The position numbers and the translations under genes are program-made. Under the pieces are notes generated by a model. That model searched no databases and was not told the origin of the DNA. It saw only the letters and a list, made by a program, of their open reading frames with translations. Positions 26,405 to 36,056 of a stretch of DNA of 64,000 nt are shown here, in pieces; within the stretch, counting starts at the first letter, position 1, and each line of letters opens with the position of its first letter. This DNA comes from Sulfitobacter sp. THAF37 (GTDB lineage: Bacteria > Pseudomonadota > Alphaproteobacteria > Rhodobacterales > Rhodobacteraceae): NCBI RefSeq assembly GCF_009363555.1, contig NZ_CP045372.1:1116001-1180000 (forward strand). The letters are read 5' to 3'.

Positions 26405-27364
26405 TCAAGGAAAGGGGGGCTGCGCGGGTGGCGGAGTTTCATGATCAAGCGGTGCCATCAGATCGGCGATGACACCCCTGATCCAGCGATGTGCGGCAGC
26501 ATTGGTACGCCGGCGGTGCCAGATCATGCCGATCATCGGCCCCGGCATCGCGAGGGGGGGCGTCAGGATCTGAAGGTTCAGCTTGGTGACGATCTTCTGG
26601 GCCAGCTGATCGGGTACGATAGCGACATAGTCTGTCTCGGCCACCGCACTGCATACGCCGTACATGACCGGCAGCGTCATGACGACCCGCCGTTCACGAC
26701 CCACGGCGGCCAGCGCGGCGTCGCTCATTGCCTGCAGATTCCCCTCGGGCGAGAAAAGGATATGACCGAGGTCGCAGAAGGTATCCAGGTCGATTTCACC
26801 CGGTGTCGGCAAAGCGGCCAGTCTGGGGTGGCCACGCCGTGCGATCATGGCAAACCGGGCCCGGAACATCGGTTGCCATTCCATCCAGGAGGGGCCCTTC
26901 ATTTCGGGGACCATGGCAAGGTCGACATCCTGCCGCTCCAGTGCTCCGGCAAAGTTGTCGGGCACGAGGTCCACCAGCTGGATGCGGACGCCCGGCGCGT
27001 CCTGTCCCAGTTTTTCGGCCAGGGCGGGCATCAGCATTTCGGCGAAAAAGTCGCTGCCAGACAGACAGAATCGGTCCTCTGCCACCGCCGGGTCGAAAAG
27101 CGGTGGACCGGACAGAACGGCTTCGGTCTGTTCCAGCACTTTCCGCAGTGGGTCGGCCAACGAAAGGGCATAGTCAGTGGGTTCCAGACGTGGGCCGACG
27201 CGGACGAGCAAGGGGTCGTTCAGCGCGAGGCGCAGCCTGCTCAGCGCCGCCGACACGGCAGGTTGCGACAACCCGATACGCTGACCGGCACGGGTCGTGG
27301 ACCGGGTGTCCAGCAGTGCGTCGAGAACGCGCAGCAGATTGAGGTCGAAGCTGGAGAAATTCAT
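26405..27364 (-). CDS. LysR-type transcriptional regulator (NodD-like branch)
   Basis: A 319-residue regulator. The N-terminal winged helix-turn-helix contains I-G-L-S-Q-P-A-V-S-A-A-L-S-R-L-R, and P-L-L-V-R-V-G-P-R-L-E-P-T fits the NodD/NahR-like branch. The C-terminal substrate-binding domain covers about residues 90-300; its ligand is unknown. It is divergent from the small four-helix membrane protein gene, with a 196-base gap that includes an AT-rich part next to this start (ATGATAATAC and GTATCAT), a possible LysR binding site. Confidence 0.93.
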   Translation of the reverse strand: MNFSSFDLNLLRVLDALLDTRSTTRAGQRIGLSQPAVSAALSRLRLALNDPLLVRVGPRLEPTDYALSLADPLRKVLEQTEAVLSGPPLFDPAVAEDRFCLSGSDFFAEMLMPALAEKLGQDAPGVRIQLVDLVPDNFAGALERQDVDLAMVPEMKGPSWMEWQPMFRARFAMIARRGHPRLAALPTPGEIDLDTFCDLGHILFSPEGNLQAMSDAALAAVGRERRVVMTLPVMYGVCSAVAETDYVAIVPDQLAQKIVTKLNLQILTPPLAMPGPMIGMIWHRRRTNAAAHRWIRGVIADLMAPLDHETPPPAQPPFP

Positions 27365-27459
27365 GGTGTGGATAATGATAATACATTCAATAGATTTTTT
27401 GTATCATAATTCTTCTGGCAGACTGCACGCATGATTTGAAAGAAGTCATACTTGCCTGA

Positions 27460-27492
27460 AGGGCTGCCTTTCGCATCTGCGGTGGCAGCCCT
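27460..27492. other. Strong hairpin in the LysR/membrane-protein gap
   Basis: AGGGCTGCC (27460-27468) pairs perfectly with GGCAGCCCT (27484-27492) over a 15-base loop. No T-run follows on either strand. It lies between divergent genes, so it is not a simple end-of-gene terminator; it may be part of a 5' leader of the plus-strand gene or of a small RNA. Confidence 0.45.
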
Positions 27493-27560
27493 GATTATGC
27501 AGGGTCGGAGAATAGGTTTGGTGGCAAATCGCCCGAAGAGGTCGAAATGAAAGGTAAACT

Positions 27561-27929
27561 ATGAAGGGTCTGTCGTTTTACTTCCTGGTCGTGGGGGTGC
27601 TGTCGGCGCTGGTCGGAATGGTGTGGGGGATCCAGATGTCCGCCACGCATGATCACGGCTTGTCGCCCGCGCACGGGCATCTCAACCTGATCGGCTGGGT
27701 CAGCATGACGCTGTTTGCGCTCTACTACCACGCGGTGCCCGCCGCCGCGGATAGCAGACTGGCGAAGGTTCACTTCGCGGTTTCGGTCGTCGGTTTGGTC
27801 GTGCTGGTGCCGGGCATCGCCATCGTGCTGTCCGCGGGAACGGAACTGCTGGCGCAGGTGGGATCGCTGGTCAGCGTTGCGGCGATGTTGGTGTTTCTGG
27901 CCGTGGTTCTGCGCAACCGGGTGGCATGA
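27561..27929 (+). CDS. Small four-helix membrane protein, oxidase-subunit-I-like
   Basis: A 122-residue protein with about four transmembrane helices (near 5-25, 40-60, 70-92, 97-117). The segment P-A-H-G-H-L-N-L-I-G-W-V followed by A-L-Y-Y-H resembles a haem-copper oxidase subunit I helix pair, where His residues can bind haem. Such stand-alone short proteins are seen in alphaproteobacteria and their role is not established. AAAGGTAAACT lies before the ATG. It is divergent from the LysR gene, which may control it. Confidence 0.75.
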   Translation: MKGLSFYFLVVGVLSALVGMVWGIQMSATHDHGLSPAHGHLNLIGWVSMTLFALYYHAVPAAADSRLAKVHFAVSVVGLVVLVPGIAIVLSAGTELLAQVGSLVSVAAMLVFLAVVLRNRVA

Positions 27930-27932
27930 AGG

Positions 27933-27960
27933 AAAAAGGGCGCCCCTGCCGGAGCGCCCT
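27933..27960 (-). terminator. Rho-independent terminator of serA
   Basis: On the minus strand AGGGCGC pairs with GCGCCCT over a ten-base loop, and is followed by four T residues (27936-27933). It begins ten bases after the serA stop codon and so ends the serine synthesis transcript. Confidence 0.7.
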
Positions 27961-27970
27961 GAACCGCCTG

Positions 27971-29566
27971 TCAGGCCACGTCGAACTGGAGGGGCTTGAT
28001 TTGTTTGAACATGCCCGTCGCGTGCAATTTCTGAATGACCGGTTCGGGCACGACTTCATCCACATAAAGCAGCGCGATGGCCTCTCCCTTGGCGGCTGAG
28101 CGGCCCAATGTGAAGTTGGCGATGTTCACGTTGTTCTCGCCCATGGTCTGGCCCAGCGTACCGATGATGCCGGGCACATCCTCGTTCGTGGTATAGAGCA
28201 TATGCGCCCCGATCTCGGCGTCGATGTTGATGCCCTTGATCTGGATAAAGCGCGGCTTGCCGTCGGAAAAGACGGTGCCTGCGATGGACCGCTCGCGTTT
28301 GTCAGTGACCACAGTGACCTTGACATAGCCGTCAAAGACCCCCGATTTGTCCTGATTGGTGGTGCTGATCTGGATGCCCTTTTCGCGTGCGACGACCGGG
28401 GCAGAGACCATGTTCACATCTGGGTTGGCGCGTTTCATGATGCCCGCAACCACCCCACAGTTGAGCGCGTCGAGGTTCATCTTGCCGACCGACCCGTCGT
28501 AGAGAATATTGATCGCCTTGATCGGTTCATCTGTCATCTGACCGATGAAAGCCCCCAGATGACCGGCCAGTTTGAGCCAGGGACCCATGACCTTGGCTTC
28601 CTCGGCGGTGACGGATGGCATGTTCAGCGCGTTGCTGACGGCACCTGTCAGCAGATAGTCCGACATCTGTTCGGCCACCTGAAGTGCGACGTTCTCCTGC
28701 GCCTCTGAGGTGGCGGCACCGAGGTGCGGTGTGCAGACCACGTTGGGCAGGTTGAACAGCGGGTTTTCGGTGGCGGGTTCAACCTTGAACACGTCAAAGG
28801 CCGCCCCTGCCACATGGCCTGATTTCAGCATGTCGGCCAGCGCCTCTTCGTCCACCAGACCGCCCCGGGCGCAGTTGATGATACGCACGCCTTTCTTGGT
28901 TTTCTGCAGGTTTTCGCGGCTGAGGATATTGGCGGTCTGGTCGGTGAAAGGAACGTGCAGGGTGATGAAATCGGCGCGTTTCAGCAGGTCGTCAAGTTCG
29001 ACCTTCTCGACGCCCATCTTCTTAGCCTTCTCGTCGCCGAGGAAGGGATCATATGCGACGACCTTCATCTTGAGGCCGCGTGCACGGTCACAGACGATAC
29101 CGCCGATATTGCCCGCGCCGATCACGCCCAGCGTCTTGCCGGTCAGTTCGACGCCCATGAATTTGGACTTTTCCCATTTGCCCGCGTGGGTCGAGGCGGA
29201 CGCTTCGGGGATCTGGCGCGCCACGGCGAACATCATCGCGATGGCGTGTTCGGCGGTCGTGATCATGTTGCCGAAAGGCGTGTTCATGACGATCACGCCT
29301 TTCTTCGACGCTTCGTCCTTGTCGATGTTGTCGGTGCCGATACCGGCGCGACCAATCACCTTGAGGTTCGGCGCATTGGCGAGGATCTTTTCCGTGACCT
29401 TGGTCGCCGACCTGATGGCGAGACCGTCGTAGTTGCCGATGACTTCGGCCAGCTTGTCCTTGTCCTTGCCCAGATCGGGCTGAAAATCGACGTCAATGCC
29501 ACGGTCCTTGAAGATCTGCACGGCGGCGTCGGATAGTTTGTCGGAGATGAGTACTTTGGGAGCCAT
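27971..29566 (-). CDS. serA: D-3-phosphoglycerate dehydrogenase
   Basis: A 531-residue enzyme of the long type, first step of serine synthesis. The nucleotide-binding loop is G-V-I-G-A-G-N-I-G. R-A-G-I-G-T-D-N-I-D marks the substrate/cofactor region, and the catalytic His lies in the C-T-P-H-L-G segment near residue 280. After the catalytic part comes the intervening domain (about 320-450) and a C-terminal ACT domain (about 455-531), the usual site of serine feedback control. It follows serC in the same direction with an 88-base gap. Confidence 0.97.
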   Translation of the reverse strand: MAPKVLISDKLSDAAVQIFKDRGIDVDFQPDLGKDKDKLAEVIGNYDGLAIRSATKVTEKILANAPNLKVIGRAGIGTDNIDKDEASKKGVIVMNTPFGNMITTAEHAIAMMFAVARQIPEASASTHAGKWEKSKFMGVELTGKTLGVIGAGNIGGIVCDRARGLKMKVVAYDPFLGDEKAKKMGVEKVELDDLLKRADFITLHVPFTDQTANILSRENLQKTKKGVRIINCARGGLVDEEALADMLKSGHVAGAAFDVFKVEPATENPLFNLPNVVCTPHLGAATSEAQENVALQVAEQMSDYLLTGAVSNALNMPSVTAEEAKVMGPWLKLAGHLGAFIGQMTDEPIKAINILYDGSVGKMNLDALNCGVVAGIMKRANPDVNMVSAPVVAREKGIQISTTNQDKSGVFDGYVKVTVVTDKRERSIAGTVFSDGKPRFIQIKGINIDAEIGAHMLYTTNEDVPGIIGTLGQTMGENNVNIANFTLGRSAAKGEAIALLYVDEVVPEPVIQKLHATGMFKQIKPLQFDVA

Positions 29567-29654
29567 TGCTGTGGTCCTTGAATGGAATGGGGGGATGGTG
29601 CGTGGAAACCACGGACCCTACCGGCAGGGGGCAGGGTGCGTGCTCGGCACGCAC

Positions 29655-30794
29655 CTATGCGTTGATTTCGGCCTCGAACGCCCAGGCGAGCCAGGGCAGC
29701 ATTGCCTCGATATCGGCGGTTTCGACCGTGCCGCCGCACCAGATGCGCAGGCCCGGAGGGGCGTCGCGGTAGGCGCCGATGTCCAGTGCCACATCCTCAT
29801 CCGCCAGACGCTTCGCCACGGCCTTGGCAAAAGCGGCGCCGTCGATGATGCGGTCATCGGTGAACTTCAGGCAGACCGACGTGTTGGACCGCGTGGCCGG
29901 GTCGGCAGCGAGGAAGTCTATCCAGTCGTGTTCCGCGACAAATTCGGCAATGGCCCTGGCGTTGGCATCTGCCCGTGCGATCAGACCTTTGAGCCCGCCC
30001 ACAGATTTGGCCCAGTCCAGCGCCAGCAGGTAGTCCTCGACACAGAGCATGGAGGGGGTGTTGATCGTTTCACCCTTGAAGATGCCTTCGTTCAGCTTGC
30101 CGCCTTTCGTCAGGCGGAAAATCTTCGGCAGCGGCCAGGCGGGGGTGTAGCTTTCCAGCCGTTCCACCGCGCGGGGCGACAGGATCAGCATGCCGTGGGC
30201 CGCTTCACCGCCCAGCACTTTCTGCCAGGAGAATGTCGTCACATCCAGCTTGTCCCAGGGCAGGTCCTGCGCAAAGGCGGCCGAGGTCGCGTCGCACAGC
30301 GTCAGACCCGCACGATCCGCCGGGATCGCATCGCCATTCGGCATCCGCACGCCGGAGGTGGTGCCGTTCCAGGTAAAGCAGACATCGTTGTCGTAGTTGA
30401 GCGCGGTCATGTCCACGATCTGGCCATAGTCAGCCTCGTGCACCGTCGCTTCGATCTTGAGCTGTTTGACCACGTCAGTGACCCAGCCCGCGCCGAAGGA
30501 TTCCCAGGCGACCATTTCGGCAGGGCGTTCGCCCAGCAGCGACCACATGGCCATTTCGAAAGCGCCGGTGTCGGAGGCGGGCACGATACCGATGCGGTAA
30601 TCCGCGGGCACACCGAGGACCTCGCGGGTCGTCTCGATCGCCGCAAGCAGTTTGGCTTTGCCGGGTGCGGCGCGGTGGCTGCGCCCCAGGGGCGCGGACG
30701 CCAGCTTGTTCAGATCGAATGTGGGGATTTTGGCACAGGGGCCGGAAGAAAAACGCGGATTAGCCGGCCGCGCAGCCGGTGCAGTAATAGCCAT
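29655..30794 (-). CDS. serC: Phosphoserine aminotransferase
   Basis: A 379-residue class V PLP aminotransferase that converts 3-phosphohydroxypyruvate to phosphoserine. Its length and the opening [11 protein letters not shown] match the alphaproteobacterial type. The Schiff-base Lys is in [18 protein letters not shown] supplies the PLP-ring Asp. It is upstream of serA in one unit and divergent from serB, with a leader that may carry the serC RNA motif. Confidence 0.96.
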   Translation of the reverse strand: MAITAPAARPANPRFSSGPCAKIPTFDLNKLASAPLGRSHRAAPGKAKLLAAIETTREVLGVPADYRIGIVPASDTGAFEMAMWSLLGERPAEMVAWESFGAGWVTDVVKQLKIEATVHEADYGQIVDMTALNYDNDVCFTWNGTTSGVRMPNGDAIPADRAGLTLCDATSAAFAQDLPWDKLDVTTFSWQKVLGGEAAHGMLILSPRAVERLESYTPAWPLPKIFRLTKGGKLNEGIFKGETINTPSMLCVEDYLLALDWAKSVGGLKGLIARADANARAIAEFVAEHDWIDFLAADPATRSNTSVCLKFTDDRIIDGAAFAKAVAKRLADEDVALDIGAYRDAPPGLRIWCGGTVETADIEAMLPWLAWAFEAEINA

Positions 30795-30900
30795 TGATGC
30801 TACCCTCTCAGATATGCGCCCTTCGTTGGGGAAGGGTGTCCCAAGATTGCGTTTAAGGGGTCACTCTGGCTGGCGCAATCTGAAAAACGTGTCTAGAACG
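30795..30900 (-). promoter_or_regulatory. serC 5' leader with two hairpins, candidate serC RNA motif
   Basis: On the minus strand ahead of serC there are two hairpins. The outer one has an 8-bp stem (AGATTGCG 30844-30851 with CGCAATCT 30874-30881). The second, nearer serC, has CCCTTC pairing with GAAGGG around 30818-30836. A conserved cis-regulatory 'serC' RNA motif is known upstream of serC in alphaproteobacteria; the position fits, but the match to its covariance model was not tested. The same gap also holds the serB promoter on the plus strand. Confidence 0.5.
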
Positions 30901-30950
30901 CCGCCTTGTCGCACATTTGCGACCTCAATGACGCGGATCGGAAACTTCGG

Positions 30951-31826
30951 ATGTATACAGTTGTCTTGTTGACCTCACCCCGGGCGCGGACCCTTGAGCC
31001 CGCATTGGTCGAAAACCTGCGCAATGCCTGGGGCGGCGGTGAAGCGGTCTGGCTGGCGCCGGACGAGGCGGCGGAATTCGAAATCGCGCATCATCCCGAC
31101 AATTTCGAGACGGTCTGGGAGGATTGTCAGAAAATGGGCGTCGATCTGGTTGTCGTGTCGGCCGCAAATCGACGCAAGCGGATGCTGTTGGCCGACATGG
31201 ACAGCACGATGATCCAGCAGGAATGTATCGACGAACTGGCCGATGAGGCCGGTGTCGGGGCAAGGGTCAAGGACATCACGGCGCGCGCGATGAATGGCGA
31301 GCTGGATTTCGACGGCGCGCTGCGTGAGCGGGTCGGTCTGCTGAAAGGGTTGCCGGAAGCGGTGATCGACAAGGTGCTGGCGGAACGGATCACCCTGATG
31401 CCGGGCGGCCCGGCGCTGCTGGCGACGATGAAGGCGCAGGGCGGCCATGCGGCGCTGGTCTCAGGCGGCTTCACGGCCTTTACGGAGAAGGTTGCGGGTC
31501 TATTAGGCTTTGACGAACATCGGGCCAATCGGTTGTTGGTCGACAATTCCCTGTTGAGCGGTGAGGTGGGAATGCCGATCCTGGGCAAGCAGGCAAAGGT
31601 CGATGCGCTGGAGCAGATCACGGCGCGGCTGGGCATTGCCGAGGCGGATGTGATCGCCGTGGGGGATGGCGCGAACGACCTGGGGATGTTGACGCGGGCC
31701 GGTCTCGGTGTGGCGCTGCACGCAAAGCCCGCCGTTGCCGCGCAATGCAATGTACGGGTGAATTTCGGCGATTTGACCGCGCTGCTCTATGTGCAGGGGT
31801 ATGCGCAATCGGAATTCGCCGCCTGA
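30951..31826 (+). CDS. serB: Phosphoserine phosphatase
   Basis: A 291-residue HAD-family enzyme, last step of serine synthesis. D-M-D-S-T near residue 82 holds the phosphorylated Asp and the acid Asp. L-V-S-G-G-F is motif II, and G-D-G-A-N-D near residue 244 is the metal site. The N-terminal 75 residues form an ACT-like regulatory region as in E. coli SerB. The start at 30951 is preferred because the family N-terminus begins there; an in-frame ATG at 30906 would add 15 residues with no match. Confidence 0.96.
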   Translation: MYTVVLLTSPRARTLEPALVENLRNAWGGGEAVWLAPDEAAEFEIAHHPDNFETVWEDCQKMGVDLVVVSAANRRKRMLLADMDSTMIQQECIDELADEAGVGARVKDITARAMNGELDFDGALRERVGLLKGLPEAVIDKVLAERITLMPGGPALLATMKAQGGHAALVSGGFTAFTEKVAGLLGFDEHRANRLLVDNSLLSGEVGMPILGKQAKVDALEQITARLGIAEADVIAVGDGANDLGMLTRAGLGVALHAKPAVAAQCNVRVNFGDLTALLYVQGYAQSEFAA

Positions 31827-31841
31827 CGGCGGCCATCCGGT

Positions 31842-31883
31842 GGGGGCGCTGCCCCCGTCCTTCGGACTCCCCCGGAGTATTTT
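31842..31883. repeat. Triple-hairpin intergenic element / bidirectional terminator
   Basis: Three short hairpins follow one another: GGGGGC-gct-GCCCCC (31842-31856), GTCC-ttc-GGAC (31857-31867) and ACTCC-ccc-GGAGT (31866-31878), then ATTTT. The element lies between convergent serB and the asparaginase gene. I recall this kind of GC-rich element as frequent in intergenic regions of Rhodobacterales genomes; only one copy is seen here. Confidence 0.6.
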
Positions 31884-31896
31884 CCTGCAAAAAGAA

Positions 31897-32877
31897 TCAG
31901 AGGAGCCCTGCTGCGGGTTTCAGCACGCCGGTCACGATGTTTCGCCTGTTGGTGATCGGGGCATTCATGCGCTTCAGCGTGGCGGGATGGTTCGGATCGA
32001 GGGCACCCAGCTTCACCAGTATCGCTGCGATGGCGCATTCCGCGGCTCGGGTGGTGCCGCAGGCGGCTTTGATCGCGATGCCAAGCTTCTGTTCGGGCAG
32101 TATCGCGATGAAGAAACCTTCGGCGCCCGTTTTCAGTGCGACCTTGCCGTTCATCGCGCGCATCAGTTCGGTGCAGGCACGGCCTTCTCCGGCCACCAGT
32201 TCCGGATGCAGCCGCATCGCCTGATGCAGCCGCGCCTCCGCCGATCCGTCGGGTGCGGCGGCAAATCCGGCCATGGCGCGTGCCATGCCGTGCAGGCTGG
32301 AGGCGAAATTCGGGGCGGAACAGCCGTCGATCCCGAATCCGGGTGACGTTTCGCCTGTCACCTCCTCGAAAGCGGCGAGGCAGGCGCGCTGCACCGGGTG
32401 CGCGGGATCGACATAGTCCGCGCCGCCGCCCAGGTGCCTCTTCAGCGTCAGGAAGCCCGCGTGTTTGCCCGAGCAGTTGTTGTGCACCTGGCAAGGGCTT
32501 TGGTGTGCCCGTATCAGGCGGTCACGCATGTCGCGGTCGTCGGGTTCCTGCGGGCCGCACCGGAAGTCGGAATCGTCCAGCCCCAGGGCGGAGAGCCAGT
32601 TTTCCACCCGGTCGGTGTGGATCGCGGCACCGTTGTGCGAAGCGCAGGCCAGTGCGAGCTGTTCGGTACCCAAGCGGGCTTTGTCCGCCGCGCCGGAGGT
32701 GATGAGCGGCAGCGCCTGGATCATCTTGGCGGAGGATCGTGGCAGGATCACGGCCTCGGGATCGCCCCAGGCCTGAACGATCTCCCCCCGGTCGTCGCAG
32801 ATCACCGCATGGCCGGAGTGGACGCTTTCCAGAAAGGGGCCGCGCCAGATTTCAGCAAAGGGGCTGGGTTGGGTCAT
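31897..32877 (-). CDS. L-asparaginase, Rhizobium etli (ReAV/AnsA) type
   Basis: A 326-residue enzyme of the Asparaginase_II family, unrelated to the E. coli asparaginases. Active-site residues known from R. etli ReAV fall at the same numbers here: S48 and K51 in R-S-S-A-K, S80 in C-A-S-H-N-G, and C135 and K138 in N-N-C-S-G-K-H. The further Cys of the zinc site is probably C186 in D-G-C-S-A-P-N. It hydrolyses L-asparagine to aspartate and ammonia. The start has GGAATCC upstream. Convergent with serB. Family assignment is firm; activity is inferred from the intact site. Confidence 0.93.
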   Translation of the reverse strand: MTQPSPFAEIWRGPFLESVHSGHAVICDDRGEIVQAWGDPEAVILPRSSAKMIQALPLITSGAADKARLGTEQLALACASHNGAAIHTDRVENWLSALGLDDSDFRCGPQEPDDRDMRDRLIRAHQSPCQVHNNCSGKHAGFLTLKRHLGGGADYVDPAHPVQRACLAAFEEVTGETSPGFGIDGCSAPNFASSLHGMARAMAGFAAAPDGSAEARLHQAMRLHPELVAGEGRACTELMRAMNGKVALKTGAEGFFIAILPEQKLGIAIKAACGTTRAAECAIAAILVKLGALDPNHPATLKRMNAPITNRRNIVTGVLKPAAGLL

Positions 32878-33053
32878 GGATTCCTCCGATTCGTGCGCGA
32901 ATTCCTGCCAATCAGGGTTTCGTCTGTCGCGTGTTTCGCGTTATTATGCTTGTTGTCGAAAAGATAACAGGCACTTGCGGGAGAGCGGCCAGGAAATGCC
33001 GTCATCAAGGCTTGCGATTGAGTTGAGGTCAAGGACAGCTGGAGGCTGGACAG

Positions 33054-33584
33054 ATGGGAATGATTAAGAATTTCGGTGTTGTCGCGGGATTGGCCGCGCT
33101 GGCGGCGTCCGGTGCCGCCGCTCAGGATCAGAGTACGAACCGCGTGGCGGCCAAGACCGACTGGAGCGTGTTCGTGGAGGATAACCCGACCGAGTGCTGG
33201 GGCGTCTCCACACCGAAGGAGACCGTGAATTCGCGTGACGGACGGGTCGTTGCGGTGAACCGGGGTCAGACCCTTCTGATGGTCTTCTACCGCCCGTCTG
33301 CCGGCGCGAAGGGGCAGGTCGCCTTTACCGGCGGATACCCGTTCAAGTCGGGGTCGACGGTGACGATGGACATATCCGGCAATTCGTTCGAGCTTTTCAC
33401 CGAAGGCGAATGGGCGTGGCCCGCGACCACCGACGATGACGCCAAGATCATCACCGCGATGAAGCGTGGTGCCGATGCGGTTGTCAGCGGCGTATCCGGC
33501 CGTGGCACTGATACGAAGGACACGTTTTCGCTTCTTGGCTTCACGGCTGCGGTCGAAGATGCGGCCAAACGCTGCGGCGGCTGA
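33054..33584 (+). CDS. Invasion associated locus B (IalB)-like secreted protein
   Basis: A 176-residue protein with a signal peptide (cleavage likely after A-A-A near residue 23). The mature part has W-S-V-F-V-E and P-T-E-C-W near residues 38-48, and a final Cys in K-R-C-G-G. These suggest a disulphide and fit the IalB family common in alphaproteobacteria, where the function outside Bartonella is not known. GGAGG stands eight bases before the ATG at 33054; a second ATG lies at 33060. Confidence 0.8.
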   Translation: MGMIKNFGVVAGLAALAASGAAAQDQSTNRVAAKTDWSVFVEDNPTECWGVSTPKETVNSRDGRVVAVNRGQTLLMVFYRPSAGAKGQVAFTGGYPFKSGSTVTMDISGNSFELFTEGEWAWPATTDDDAKIITAMKRGADAVVSGVSGRGTDTKDTFSLLGFTAAVEDAAKRCGG

Positions 33585-33603
33585 CAGGAGATGGCCGCGT
33601 CAC

Positions 33604-33939
33604 TTACACGACGCGCACCATCAATATCATGGCTGCCAAGGCACAGCCGATACCGGCGAGCTCCCTGAACTCCAGGGTTTCGCCGAATCTCAGCACCCCC
33701 AGCGTGCAAAGCGCGATCAATGTGATCATGGAAAAACCGACCCCCGCCTGCGAGAGGGTCACGTGTTTCAGGGAAAAGTACCAAAGCAGGGCTGAAACGG
33801 CGTAAAGGGTGCAGCCCGTGAACACCGGCAGCGAAGTTGCCGATTGGCCATTGTCTACGGCGGTTTTGATCAGGTAGTCACCGAGTATGACGATGAAAGC
33901 CGTGCTGGCCGTAAGCGCGAATCCGTAGAAAATCGACAT
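33604..33939 (-). CDS. Small DMT/SMR-type membrane transporter
   Basis: A 111-residue protein with four transmembrane helices, the size of small multidrug resistance (SMR) and ArnE/F-like half transporters. F-S-L-K-H-V-T-L-S-Q-A near residues 55-65 corresponds to the EamA/DMT pattern of helix and turn. It lacks the conserved early Glu of EmrE (residue 14 region reads F-I-V-I-L-G-D), so a multidrug proton antiport role is not supported. It is convergent with the IalB-like gene. Confidence 0.8.
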   Translation of the reverse strand: MSIFYGFALTASTAFIVILGDYLIKTAVDNGQSATSLPVFTGCTLYAVSALLWYFSLKHVTLSQAGVGFSMITLIALCTLGVLRFGETLEFRELAGIGCALAAMILMVRVV

Positions 33940-34152
33940 TTCAATATCCTTCGAGAATATCGACTTTGCCCCGGGTCTTGAAACGACTTGAAATGAAATC
34001 GTCGGGAACGAAGCCTTGTGGGAACCAGTATCGTCGGCTGCCGGGTCCGCCTCAAGTGGGGATAACCTTACTCTGAAGGGGTTTCACCAAGACCTTTTGC
34101 AATTTCCGGCACGTTCTATATAGAGACGCATCCACCCAAGGAGACTCGCCCC

Positions 34153-35331
<1,179 letters not shown>

Positions 35332-35379
35332 TGATGCCCTTGGCGTCGCGCCGGTGCATGACGCCTGCCGATTTATGTG

Positions 35380-35409
35380 CGGGTCAGCTATAGCCCTGTG
35401 CCTGACCCG
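35380..35409 (+). terminator. Hairpin after rlmN
   Basis: CGGGTCAG (35380-35387) pairs with CTGACCCG (35402-35409) over a 14-base loop. No T-run follows, so intrinsic termination is uncertain. Confidence 0.4.
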
Positions 35410-35552
35410 GACGCTGGGGATATTTACCAACCAGCGCGGGTATTAAGGCGGAATATCCGCGAAATGACCCCTATATCGCCCCGGTCCTGGGCAACTGTGG
35501 CCATGGTCTTTTCCAAGATCGTTTCCTGTAGACCCCAATCAGGAAACAGAAC

Positions 35553-35765
35553 ATGTCTGCCATGATCAACAAAGAAGCAGTTGTGACCGCTCAGGTCATT
35601 GACCTTGTGCTGCGGGAACGCGCTTTGGCGTTGTCCAGTCGCGAATGGAAGCATCGGTTGGCCGGATATGGCTACGCGATCAAGGAGACTGATCACGGTC
35701 AGGTCGTGGAAACCCTGCCGGATCGTGTGGAAGTCGGGGTGCTGCCGGTTCCGCCGGAGGTCTGA
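35553..35765 (+). CDS. Small hypothetical protein, 70 residues
   Basis: A 70-residue soluble protein with no family recognised by eye. Residues 10-40 are likely helical (V-I-D-L-V-L-R-E-R-A-L-A-L), followed by a short beta segment ending V-G-V-L-P-V-P-P-E-V. It has AGGAAAC before the ATG; a second ATG lies three codons later. The coding quality and its own leader support a real gene. Nothing in the surroundings (rlmN before, LOG gene after) tells its job. Confidence 0.65.
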   Translation: MSAMINKEAVVTAQVIDLVLRERALALSSREWKHRLAGYGYAIKETDHGQVVETLPDRVEVGVLPVPPEV

Positions 35766-36056
35766 TCCAGTTTGACGGTTATCCATTCAAACTTGCCATC
35801 GATATTCCCCACCAGAGCCCTCTCCGCAACCGCTATCTAAGCAGGCTCAGTCCTTTGGAACTGTCCAACGGCGACAAAGGAGGGGAGAGCAACTGAATCA
35901 TGACGGTCGCCCCAACCGCAAAGACAAAGGCAGCCTGCGGTGCCGACAGTTCAGCCATACTGCAAATGCCTGTTGTCGCCACCGCCCAACGCCACATCAC
36001 GCATAGCGCAGGTTTGCCCTGCAAAAGCATCGACGGCGCGGATCGACGCGGGGTGC
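35766..36056. other. 291-base gap with no supported gene
   Basis: Between the 70-residue protein and the LOG gene no good gene is seen. A minus-strand frame at 35833-36030 would give about 65 residues with one hydrophobic stretch, but it has no good ribosome-binding site and runs out of the LOG gene region. It could be a decayed membrane-protein fragment or chance. Confidence 0.35.

Noticed and set aside
35833..36030. Small minus-strand membrane protein of about 65 residues
   Set aside because: No ribosome-binding site, no family match, and the frame continues out of the LOG gene; kept only as a note for the gap.
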